A stretch of 62,523 nt of DNA. It comes from Bryobacterales bacterium (GTDB lineage Bacteria; Acidobacteriota; Terriglobia; Bryobacterales; UBA6623). The notes under the pieces were generated by a model that was not told the origin of the DNA, made no database searches, and saw only the letters and a list, made by a program, of their open reading frames with translations. The stretch's first letter is position 1, and every line of letters begins with the position of its first letter. Both the position numbers and the translations under genes were made by a program. Below, in pieces: positions 43,281-51,167 of this stretch. The stretch lies in assembly GCA_028819255.1 (NCBI GenBank), contig JAPPMB010000171.1:31371-93893 (forward strand), given 5' to 3'.

Positions 43281-43314
43281 GAGATCGGGCCGCTTCAATT
43301 CGGCCCGATCTCGA
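43281..43314 (+). terminator. 13-bp perfect hairpin after metY
   Basis: CGAGATCGGGCCG and its exact reverse complement flank an 8-base loop, starting 9 bp after the metY stop. There is no T-run after it, so it may be a Rho-independent-like terminator lacking a U tract or an mRNA-stabilising hairpin. Confidence 0.6.
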
Positions 43315-43369
43315 CCGAATGCCGCCCCGGAATCGGCGTCGGACGACGCTTCCATAATCCCGTTTTCCG

Positions 43370-43387
43370 GATCCCGTTTTCGGGATC
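43370..43387 (+). repeat. Small hairpin GATCCCG-TTTT-CGGGATC
   Basis: A perfect 7-bp inverted repeat with a TTTT loop. Its left half is also part of a direct repeat (ATCCCGTTTT at 43357-43366 and 43371-43380). It lies 143 bp before the histidine kinase start and could be an operator or a second terminator. Confidence 0.45.
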
Positions 43388-43530
43388 AACGAGGCGGGCA
43401 GCCGGATGGAAATAACAGAGAACTAAGGGGTTATCGGATCGATTCCATCGCTGTTCCCGGCCTTTCCTGATCTATAGTGGAAGGGAGTTGCGACCGACCC
43501 GGCTCGTCCGGTTGTCGGTTGCCCAACCAC

Positions 43531-46398
43531 ATGGTTCGGTCTCGGAAAATTACGAAGCGCTTCGCGGTGGGCGCCGTCGTGACGGCGGCGCTGCTTGCAC
43601 TCTCGCTCGCCAACTGGGCGGAGCGGGGACGCTTCGAGGTGCCGGAGGACGGGGTCGTGTGGAGCGACTCGGAGGGCAGCGTGGCTGCCGTCCGCGTCGT
43701 CTCAAAAGGCCCGGGCGCGCTGGTGGGGGTGCGCCCGGGCGACAAGTTGCGGTCAATCGCCGGCCGGCCGGTCGCCGACGCCCTGGACGTGCCCCGCATC
43801 CTCTCGGCCGTGGGGCCCTGGAGCCGGACCGAGTACGGCATCGAACGCGACGGCAGGGTACTCCACCTCTCTGTCGTCCTGGACGGGGGCAACCAGCGGG
43901 GAGCGATCGGCACTTTCCTCCTGGCACTGGGATGGTGCTACGCCGCGATCGGGCTCTGGGTGTGGGTGCGGTGCCCGGAGGGCCGGCCCACGAGCTGCTT
44001 TCTCGCCTTCTGCCTGGCGTCGCTGGCCGTGTATTCGCTGAGCTCGACGGGGCGGCTGGAGGGTCTGGACCGGCTCGTCTACTGGTTCGACGTGTGGGGC
44101 CTGCTCTTGATGCCCCCGCTGTTTCTCGACTTCTGTTCGCGCTTCCCCGACCGGTCCGCCCGGTCCCGGGGCATCACGCGGGCCGCCTACGGGGCTGCCG
44201 TTGCGGTCGGGGCGGCCCATCACGCAGCGGCCGGTGGCTGGGTGGGCGGCGGCATCGGCGACCCGGTCCTGATCCGGTTCTTCGACGCGGTTCCTCTCGC
44301 CCTGCTCGCGACCAACCTGGCCGCGGCCGGCGTCATGGTCCGGATTCAGTCGCGCCGGGCCGGGAATCCTGTCCACCTCCTACAGGCAAGGTGGCTGCTG
44401 ATGGGAATTGTCGCGGCGGTCGGGCCGTTCACGGCGCTGTATGCCGTGCCGTTCGCCGCAGGCCTCGCTCCGGGCCCCAACCAGGCCTTCTCGGTGTTCT
44501 CGCTGGCGGCCCTGCCCCTTTCGATCGCCGTGGCGCTGTTCCGATACAGGCTGCTGGACTTCGAGGTCGTCCGGCGGAGGGTCCTGGCCTCCGCCTGCGC
44601 CGTCGCCCTGCTGGGGGCCTCCGGCTATGCCGCACTGTTCCTGTCCGGCATTCCGGCCGCGTGGCTGGACCGCTTCGCGCCCCTCTTCTGGCTGGGATCG
44701 CTGACACTCGCGGCGGGCCTGTACCGTCCGCTGTACAAGCTGCTCTCGAGGGCTTTCGAGAGGCGCGCCTTCCGCGACCGGTACGAGGATCGCCGGACGC
44801 TCGGCGAATTCGCCCGGGAGCTTGCCATCGAGACGGACACGAGCCGGATGGCGACGGCGGCGCGCACGCGTCTGGCACGCGCCCTGAACGCGGACCGGAT
44901 CGCCCTGCTGGTACCGCCGGACGGCGGTCGCGGCGAGCGCCAGGGGTTCCGGCTGCTGGACGATGACGCCGGGGGCCGCGAGGCATCGGGCCCGCCCATC
45001 GACATGAGCCCAATCGAGGAGCTCGCCCGCGGCAAAGGAGAGCCGGTCACGGTCGCCGGCCCGCTGCCGGAGAAGCTATCCGGCGAACTCGCCGCGCTTG
45101 GCTGTCGTCATTTCGTCCCGTGCCGCGTCCGAGAGCGCACCGCGGCCTGGATCGGGATCGGTCCCGCGCGAGACGGAGCGCTCCTGGGGAGCGACGACCT
45201 GGCGCTCGTGGAGGCCCTGTCCGCGCCGTTCGCGATCGCGCTGGAGAACGCGCGCCTCTACGCTTCGCTGGAAGCCAAGGCGGCGCAGTACCGGCGTCTG
45301 AAGGACTACAACGAGAACATCGTGGAATCGCTCTCCGTGGGCATTCTGGTGCTCGACGCGGACGGGCGCGTCCAAAGCTGGAACACCCAGCTGGAGCTTG
45401 CATTCGGGATCTCGCGCGAGGCGGCTCGCGGGCGCCGCCTGGGCGAGTTGCTCCCGCAGGGACTGGTGGAGGCGTTCGAGCAGTGCACGGACGAGTCCGG
45501 CGCCGGAACCATCTACAAGTTCCCCCTGCGCGTCCGCGACTTTCCGGAGGAGTTCCTTCCTCCGGAGCCGGGCGGCAGGGCTGAGCGCATCTTCAACGTA
45601 GCGGTGGCGCCTCTCATCGACAAGGGATTCCGCACGGTGGGGCAGTTGCTGATCCTGGACGACGTCACCGACCGGATCGAACTTGAGAAGCGTGTCGTGG
45701 AGGCGGACAAGCTCAGCTCCGTCGGCCTTCTCGCCGCCGGGGTGGCCCACGAGGTCAACACTCCCCTCGCCGTGATTTCCAGCTACTCCCAGATGCTTGC
45801 AGGACGGTTTTCCAATGGGAGCCCCGAGGCCAAGATGATCGGGAAGGTGACGGAGCAGACCTTCCGGGCGAGTGAAATCGTCAACTCGCTGCTCGACTTC
45901 TCGCGCACCTCGAGCTCCGACATGTCCCGCTGCGACATCAGCCGCGCGATCGAGGACACGCTGGACCTCGTGGCCCCGCAGCTGCGCAGGGCGGGCGTGG
46001 CGGTGGAACGGAACCTGCTCGAGCCCGCGTACGTGCTGGCCAGCAAGGGGAAGCTGCAGCAGGTCTTCCTGAACCTGTTCCTCAACGCCCGGGACGCCAT
46101 GCCGGGCAGCGGCTCGCTCAGCGTGTCGAGCGAGGTCGTGGCCGGCCCTTCGGGCGACGCCCGGGTCCGGGTTCGCGTTACGGACACAGGGACGGGGATC
46201 CCTCCGGAGGACCAGCGACGCATCTTCGATCCCTTCTTCACGACGAAGGGTCCGCGGCAGGGGACGGGCCTGGGGCTGGCCGTCACCTACGGGATTGTGC
46301 GGGAGCACTCCGGGACGATCTCGGTGGAGAGCGAGCGGGACATGGGCACGACGTTCGAACTGCGGTTCCCGCTAGCCGAGCACCCCGTGCATGTCTGA
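43531..46398 (+). CDS. Membrane sensor histidine kinase (PDZ, 7TM-like, GAF, PAS, HisKA, HATPase)
   Basis: I use the ATG at 43531 (MVRSRKITKRF, 955 residues); a GTG at 43477 would add 18. Order of parts: one N-terminal helix; a PDZ domain (about 40-110, ALVGVRPGDKLRSIAGRPV); about eight membrane helices (about 118-375); GAF (about 415-570); PAS (about 590-700, VGILVLDADGRVQSWNTQLE). Next is HisKA with phosphoacceptor His in AAGVAHEVNTPLAVISSYSQ, and HATPase_c (NARDAMPGSG, DTGTGIPPEDQ, GTGLGLAVTYG). It overlaps its regulator gene by 8 bp. Domain layout suggests sensing of a membrane or periplasmic signal. Confidence 0.92.
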   Translation: MVRSRKITKRFAVGAVVTAALLALSLANWAERGRFEVPEDGVVWSDSEGSVAAVRVVSKGPGALVGVRPGDKLRSIAGRPVADALDVPRILSAVGPWSRTEYGIERDGRVLHLSVVLDGGNQRGAIGTFLLALGWCYAAIGLWVWVRCPEGRPTSCFLAFCLASLAVYSLSSTGRLEGLDRLVYWFDVWGLLLMPPLFLDFCSRFPDRSARSRGITRAAYGAAVAVGAAHHAAAGGWVGGGIGDPVLIRFFDAVPLALLATNLAAAGVMVRIQSRRAGNPVHLLQARWLLMGIVAAVGPFTALYAVPFAAGLAPGPNQAFSVFSLAALPLSIAVALFRYRLLDFEVVRRRVLASACAVALLGASGYAALFLSGIPAAWLDRFAPLFWLGSLTLAAGLYRPLYKLLSRAFERRAFRDRYEDRRTLGEFARELAIETDTSRMATAARTRLARALNADRIALLVPPDGGRGERQGFRLLDDDAGGREASGPPIDMSPIEELARGKGEPVTVAGPLPEKLSGELAALGCRHFVPCRVRERTAAWIGIGPARDGALLGSDDLALVEALSAPFAIALENARLYASLEAKAAQYRRLKDYNENIVESLSVGILVLDADGRVQSWNTQLELAFGISREAARGRRLGELLPQGLVEAFEQCTDESGAGTIYKFPLRVRDFPEEFLPPEPGGRAERIFNVAVAPLIDKGFRTVGQLLILDDVTDRIELEKRVVEADKLSSVGLLAAGVAHEVNTPLAVISSYSQMLAGRFSNGSPEAKMIGKVTEQTFRASEIVNSLLDFSRTSSSDMSRCDISRAIEDTLDLVAPQLRRAGVAVERNLLEPAYVLASKGKLQQVFLNLFLNARDAMPGSGSLSVSSEVVAGPSGDARVRVRVTDTGTGIPPEDQRRIFDPFFTTKGPRQGTGLGLAVTYGIVREHSGTISVESERDMGTTFELRFPLAEHPVHV

Positions 46399-47848
46399 GA
46401 AGTCCCCCGCCGCCCGCCAGCACGAGACGCCGGCCCGTATCCTCGTGGTCGACGACGAGCCGGCGATCGTCGAGACGCTGCAGATTCTCCTGGAAGGCGC
46501 CGGCCACGAGGTGGCCGCGGCAGGGACAGGGAAGGAATGTCTGGACTTCCTGACGCGGGAGCCCTGCGACCTTGTCCTGCTCGACCTGATGCTTCCCGAC
46601 CGGCCCGGGCTCTCGGTGCTCGGCGAGATCCGCAAGATCAGCCGGGACCTGCCCGTGCTGATGCTGACCGCATACGGCTCCATCGACAGGGCGGTCGAGG
46701 CGACGAGGCTGGGAGCGACGAACTTCCTGACCAAGCCCTGGAACAACACCAAGCTGCTGCTGGAGATCCGGCAGGCCCTGGAGCGCCGGCGGCTCGAGAG
46801 CGAGAATGCGACACTCCGCGGCCAGCTAGCGTTCGCGAGACCTCTGGAGAACCTCGTGGGGAGCTCCGAGACGATGCTGAAGGTCTTCGTGATGATCCAC
46901 CAGGTCGCCCGCACCAGCTCGACCGTCCTGGTTTCCGGCGAGAGCGGCACCGGCAAGGAACTCGTCGCCAAGGCGATCCACAAGGGATCCCCAAGAGCGG
47001 AAAGGCCGTTCGTCACAGTCAATTCGGCCCGGATCCCGGAGGGCATGCTCGACTCGACGCTCTTCGGTCATTTGAAGGGAGCCTTCCCGGGAGCGGACAG
47101 GAACCGCCGGGGCTGCTTCGAGGCCGCCGACGGCGGCACGATCTTTCTCGACGAGATCGGGAACCTGAGCCTGGAGACGCAGGTCAAGCTCCTGCGGGTG
47201 ATCCAGGAGCGGGAGGTCGTCCGGGTCGGGTCGGACGAGTTCACGCCCGTGGATGTCCGCATCATCGCCGCCACGAACATCGGTCTCGCGGCCGCCGTGA
47301 GAGACGGCAGGTTCCGGGGCGACCTGTACTACCGGCTCAACGTGATCGGGATCGAGCTGCCTCCCCTGCGGGAACGGCTGGAGGACGTGCCCCTGCTTGT
47401 GGAGGAATTCCTGACGCAGTTCTGCCGTCGCGAGAACAACCAGTTCCTCGACGCCGACCGCAAGTCCATCCTCCGTTTCACGCCGGAAGCGCTGCGGATC
47501 ATGATGGCTCACAGCTGGCCCGGAAACGTGCGCGAACTGCGCAACGTCGTCGAGCGGGCGGTCGTCCTCGCTACGCAGGAGGCTCTGGGGCCGGAGGTTC
47601 TGCCGAACTCAGTCCAGGGCCGCCGGGAGCCGGCCCGCCCGTCTCCGCCGGCCGGAATTCGCCGGCATCCCGGAGCCAGCCTGTCGGAAATGGTCGAGGA
47701 CTATGAGCGCAGCGTCCTGCTGGCGGAGCTTGAGAAGCACGGGTTCAACCAGACCGAGACCGCAAAGTCACTTCGCGTCGCTCTCTCGACGCTCAACCAG
47801 AAGATCCAGCGCCTCGGGATTGACGCGAAGCGTCGCCGCACAAGGTGA
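46391..47848 (+). CDS. NtrC-family response regulator with altered GAFTGA loop
   Basis: A 485-residue regulator. The receiver domain has acidic Asp21-Asp22, phospho-Asp65 (LVLLDLMLPD) and Lys in FLTKPW. The AAA+ domain has Walker A GESGTGKE, Walker B GGTIFLDEIG and the R-finger region RGDLYYRLNVIGIELPPLRE. A C-terminal Fis-type HTH (NQTETAKSLRVALSTLNQKI) follows. The sigma-54-contacting loop reads G230-A-F-P-G-A235; the near-invariant Thr is Pro (codon CCG). The preceding HLK replaces the usual HEK. It may therefore not activate sigma-54 in the usual way. Confidence 0.93.
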   Translation: MSEKSPAARQHETPARILVVDDEPAIVETLQILLEGAGHEVAAAGTGKECLDFLTREPCDLVLLDLMLPDRPGLSVLGEIRKISRDLPVLMLTAYGSIDRAVEATRLGATNFLTKPWNNTKLLLEIRQALERRRLESENATLRGQLAFARPLENLVGSSETMLKVFVMIHQVARTSSTVLVSGESGTGKELVAKAIHKGSPRAERPFVTVNSARIPEGMLDSTLFGHLKGAFPGADRNRRGCFEAADGGTIFLDEIGNLSLETQVKLLRVIQEREVVRVGSDEFTPVDVRIIAATNIGLAAAVRDGRFRGDLYYRLNVIGIELPPLRERLEDVPLLVEEFLTQFCRRENNQFLDADRKSILRFTPEALRIMMAHSWPGNVRELRNVVERAVVLATQEALGPEVLPNSVQGRREPARPSPPAGIRRHPGASLSEMVEDYERSVLLAELEKHGFNQTETAKSLRVALSTLNQKIQRLGIDAKRRRTR

Positions 47849-48127
47849 GAACCTCGGCGCTCCATCGGAGTCGATGACAGGGAGCAATCCTGCAGAACTG
47901 CACCACTCCGCTCTGCCCCTGTCTTGCCGAAGCCGACCGTGGCCAGGTGGTTCCCAGGCGCGGAGACCTCCGCCGCCCGGCCTCGCAGCCGTTCCACGAG
48001 CCGCTTCTCCCGCCGCACGGGGGTACTGGGCTGGCCAGCGACGGACCCGCGACCTGCCGTTCGCCCACAAGTTGAGACTTCACATGCCTTCCGGGCGCTG
48101 CAAGCGGCGGGCCCGAAACGAGCGGCG

Positions 48128-48430
48128 CTAGCTCTCTTCCATTGCGGCTGCAACCAATCCCTTCAGGCTCTTCGCCTTAAGCTCTTCTATGTGCTTCAGC
48201 CTGTCCTTCGGCTCCACATCCAAGCTGACGGCTTCTTGACACGACTTCCACACGATGTAATCCTCCACCACCGCTAGAGAGCTGGCGATCTTGTGCAGAA
48301 CCGCCATCTTCTCGCGGTGGCGGAGTTCGTCTAGGTAGTAGGCCGTGCCATAGACCGTGTGCCGGTCTTTGGCATCGTGATGGTCGACCAACTCCTCTGA
48401 GGTTGCCGACCTGAGATCCTGATACTTCAT
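48128..48430 (-). CDS. Small protein of unknown function
   Basis: A 100-residue acidic, helical protein beginning MKYQDLRSATSEELVDHHD, with GGAG 9 nt before its ATG at 48430. It contains HTVYGTAYYLDELRHRE and a Lys/Glu-rich end (LKHIEELKAKSLKGL). I do not recognise a family. It follows the gene at 48476 by 45 bp on the same strand, so the two may form an operon in an AT-richer patch. Confidence 0.6.
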   Translation of the reverse strand: MKYQDLRSATSEELVDHHDAKDRHTVYGTAYYLDELRHREKMAVLHKIASSLAVVEDYIVWKSCQEAVSLDVEPKDRLKHIEELKAKSLKGLVAAAMEES

Positions 48431-48475
48431 GCTGTGGCTCCTTTCTGAGTTCGATCCATCAAGTGTCAAGGGAAT

Positions 48476-48814
48476 TCATGATTCTTCCGAAGCAAGGCTT
48501 CGCGGACTCTTATACTGATATAGAGTTCCCCTGTGAAGAACCTTCTTCGGGTCGGGACGTCCGCTGGCACCGATCGAGCCGTCAGGCCTCAGGTATTGGT
48601 GCGCGCGCGCAACCTCGGCTCCATCGCGGCGTCGGTACGAGAGCATCTGGCTCCTTGTACAATAAGGTTCGTGGGCCTTGGGAGCGGCGGGATGCTTGCT
48701 CTTGAGAATCTTGACAGCAATCTCGCCAGACTTCGCTTTTGCAACGAACTCGCCCTCGTTGAAGAGCCTACGAAGCACTTGGGCGCAAACTCTGACAATA
48801 ATCACTTGACTCAT
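48476..48814 (-). CDS. Small basic protein of unknown function
   Basis: Start taken at the ATG at 48814 (MSQVIIVRVCAQVLRRLFNE, 112 residues). The central and C-terminal part has a conserved-looking RSQMLSYRRRDGAEVARAHQ and YLRPDGSIGASGRPDPKKV, which I associate with unnamed small proteins of mobile regions. Its ATG and the ATG of the divergent gene at 48813 share the same CATG, leaving no room for ribosome sites, so one or both starts may be wrong. Confidence 0.55.
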   Translation of the reverse strand: MSQVIIVRVCAQVLRRLFNEGEFVAKAKSGEIAVKILKSKHPAAPKAHEPYCTRSQMLSYRRRDGAEVARAHQYLRPDGSIGASGRPDPKKVLHRGTLYQYKSPRSLASEES

Positions 48815-49322
48815 GTTATCAGCAATTGAACTCCAAGATCGAATTCGCCAGCTTCTGCAGGGAAGCCTCGCCATAGACCTATTCGAGGACTGGATGACTC
48901 GTGAGAGCTGGGACATGCATCGCTCGGCAGATCAGACAATTGAGAGCATTGTTGGTGCTGTCGAGCTTTGCCTCGCCGAGTTTGGCATGGGACATCTTGG
49001 AATGGATGAATTCAGAAGCGAGCTTCAAACAATTCTCGACTCGTGTGTTCCTGTATCGATGTATCGCAAAACATCCGAACACCCCCATAAGCAAGTCACC
49101 TACTACAGCAAGGCTGAACCGAAGACCGAAATTTCTTCAAGACCATACCCTATGAGCGTTTTCATGGCTCTTGATCCTGACGGACGCTATATTCAGATAG
49201 TTCCTGAAGCTTGGACTGTTCTAGAAGCGGAACGACTGAGAATTCCGCTGATTTTGCAAGCTCATGGGCAAGATAGATACGACACGAGTAAGCCCCAAAC
49301 TCCGGTAATTCGAATCCACTGA
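48813..49322 (+). CDS. Protein of unknown function in AT-richer islet
   Basis: A 169-residue acidic protein (ELQDRIRQLLQGSLAIDLFE, then DWMTRESWDMHRSADQTIES), helical at the N-terminus, with beta-like MSVFMALDPDGRYIQIVP later. No family recognised. Base composition is clearly lower in GC than in the flanking genes, suggesting transfer. Its last 161 bp overlap the convergent gene at 49162-49599, so its C-terminus is uncertain. The start codon shares its CATG with the gene on the other strand. Confidence 0.55.
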   Translation: MLSAIELQDRIRQLLQGSLAIDLFEDWMTRESWDMHRSADQTIESIVGAVELCLAEFGMGHLGMDEFRSELQTILDSCVPVSMYRKTSEHPHKQVTYYSKAEPKTEISSRPYPMSVFMALDPDGRYIQIVPEAWTVLEAERLRIPLILQAHGQDRYDTSKPQTPVIRIH

Positions 49323-49599
49323 GATTGCAGTTGAAGTCAATATTTCCTGTCTCTCTTATTTTCCCTGCGACGGTGCCAAACCAGAATTCACCTCCCGGAG
49401 TAGCCATCTGAATTGAGGACGACACATCCTCGCTTGGTGGTCCTGAGAATCGAAAGGCGAGTGCCATCCTGGGAAGATTTGTCGGAACGCGTGTTACCGC
49501 TATCTGATCAAAAACACCGATCAGACAGACCTTGCCAAAGTCATCCCTGAAAGTGTAGTCGCAGAGAACAGCCCACTCGCACTTGACCGTATCGCTCAT
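49162..49599 (-). CDS. DUF6941-like small protein
   Basis: A 145-residue protein beginning MSDTVKCEWAVLCDYTFRDD, followed by GKVCLIGVFDQIAVTRVPTN and a beta-sandwich-like body (LAFRFSGPPSEDVSSSIQMA, FGAYSCRIYLAHELAKSAEF). The layout (cytosolic, begins with an 'ILCD...GK..LIGVF' motif, then beta strands) resembles DUF6941 proteins, whose role is unknown; this assignment is from memory. It overlaps the end of the convergent gene by 161 bp. Confidence 0.6.
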   Translation of the reverse strand: MSDTVKCEWAVLCDYTFRDDFGKVCLIGVFDQIAVTRVPTNLPRMALAFRFSGPPSEDVSSSIQMATPGGEFWFGTVAGKIRETGNIDFNCNLSGFELPEFGAYSCRIYLAHELAKSAEFSVVPLLEQSKLQELSEYSVRQDQEP

Positions 49600-49719
49600 C
49601 CCAACACGCCTGTCTGGCCCATTCTAGCATTGGAGGAGAGCGTGACGCCCTTGTGCATTCCCGTCACAGTTCGAACATGGCGATTGGCAGGCTGTAATCG
49701 ACGGATAAGTTTCCATGTG

Positions 49720-50060
49720 TCGAGGCGACGGGATGAATGGGGATCTGCCGGTATTCTGGTCCAGGTGGCGACGGTGGTTTCGCCGGGTTCGGCACCGGGT
49801 GCGCGGCACCCGCACCGGGGCGGCCACGCTGCCGACGTTGACGTTGCGCTGGAAGAAGCCGTTGGCGAGCTCGGAGTCATGGTCGCGCAGATGGGCCCGC
49901 CGCTCTCCGAGACTGACGCTGGAGAGGACCATGCCGAGCAGCTGGCCCAAGGTCAGGGACGCCAGATCGGAAGCGAGCAGATCCTTGAGGTTCTGCTCCA
50001 GTTGCCCGTCCTGCCCGGTGGCGGGAGGATCGGATTCTGGAGGTTGCAATGCTGTTTTCC
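49720..50060 (-). pseudogene. IS256/Mutator-like transposase relic 2 (N-terminal)
   Basis: Minus-strand reading gives LEQNLKDLLASDLASLTLGQ, then RAHLRDHDSELANGFFQRNV and NVGSVAAPVRVPRTR, the N-terminal pattern of IS256-type transposases. After this the sequence loses the family pattern, so the catalytic domain is gone. It differs from relic 1 at 37180 in sequence and orientation. Confidence 0.6.
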
Positions 50061-50169
50061 TTTCGTTGCGGAGGATGGATGGGCAGGATCCGGAAGCGTT
50101 GGACACGGCCTCTCGGACCACCCACCGCCTCGATGTTCCTACACAACACTTATGTAGCTCCCGCTGTTT

Positions 50170-50518
50170 TTTCGCAGCGATCCCGCACGGCTGGTACCGT
50201 CGCAACGACATCGACCGCTTCGAGGGGCACTACGCGAGCGTGATGTACGCCTAGTTCGCGTCCCTGGGGCAGGATGTGGGGGCGGAGGAGAGCGGGAGCC
50301 GGGGTCGGGCGGACCTAGTGCTGCGGGCGGGAGCCCGGGTGTACCTGTTCGAGTTCAAGCTGGCGGAGCGGGCGGGCGCGGGGGCGGCGCTGGCGCAGCT
50401 GAAGGAGCGGGGCTATGGGGACAAGTACCGCCACCTGGGCGTCCCGGTGCATCTGGTGGGAGTGGAGTTCAGCACGGAGACGCGCAACGTGAGAAGGTTC
50501 GAGACGGAACTGGCGTGA
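50170..50518 (+). pseudogene. C-terminal fragment of an AAA-ATPase/PD-(D/E)XK family protein
   Basis: The frame reads IPHGWYRRNDIDRFEGHYAS, then VMYA, a TAG at 50252-50254, then FASLGQDVGAEESGSRGRAD, LVLRAGARVYLFEFKLAERA and GDKYRHLGVPVHLVGVEFS. This is the nuclease-like C-terminus of the common ATP-binding protein family with a PD-(D/E)XK end (core GRAD...FEFK). The stop falls where Tyr is expected in the YFASLG pattern. The N-terminal AAA part is absent, so it is dead. Confidence 0.7.
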
Positions 50519-50813
50519 GGGTCGCCCCGCCGATCCGGCTGGACGGCAGCGGTACGACTCCTCGGAGGGATCCTTCACAGCCCTATCGTCAACAGACAAG
50601 CTGGGTGGTTGCGAATTAGTGCGTCAGATGGGATCGCGAGCCCCGAGAGCACGAACGACAGAAACTGAAACAGTTACTGATTCCCTAACGTTCCAACTGG
50701 CCTGACATGGCTCCGGCGGGGCGAGCGTTCGACGTGCCCGCGCGGCGAATGCCGGGGGCTCCCGCTCCCAGGCACCCTCCGTGAGCGTGACTTGCGGTCC
50801 GAACAGGAACAAG

Positions 50814-51060
50814 TCAGGCCCGGCTCGCGGCGATGACCTCGTTCAGCGTACCGGCCAACCTCGGCAGCGCCTTGCGCGCCGGGGCCTCGCAATAGCGGCC
50901 CTTGGCGTTGCGCCACTCCTCCCGCTCACACACGCCGCGCCCGAGGGCCCCCCGCGACGGGTTGCTCGCCCGCAACGCCTGCCGCAGCCAAACCACCGAC
51001 TCCGGCCGAAGGATGCGGAGCCCTCCCCGCACTCGCTCCGTTCTAAACAGACAACCTGCC
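50814..51060 (-). pseudogene. N-terminal fragment resembling DUF4338 (DruA/transposase-associated)
   Basis: The minus-strand frame reads RTERVRGGLRILRPESVVWL, RQALRASNPSRGALGRGVCE and REEWRNAKGRYCEAPARKAL, resembling the N-terminal region of DUF4338 proteins. That family includes Druantia DruA and transposase fusions. Only about 80 residues remain. Apart from this, the 50519-51167 gap holds no supported gene. Confidence 0.4.
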
Positions 51061-51167
51061 CTGTGCCAAGTGCGTTGGGTCGCTGGGGCGAAGGGTATTC
51101 CGAACCGACTCCTCTGGTATTCTCGGATGCGATCGCCCTCGCTCTCGGGCCCGGCCTGCTGCTTGAA

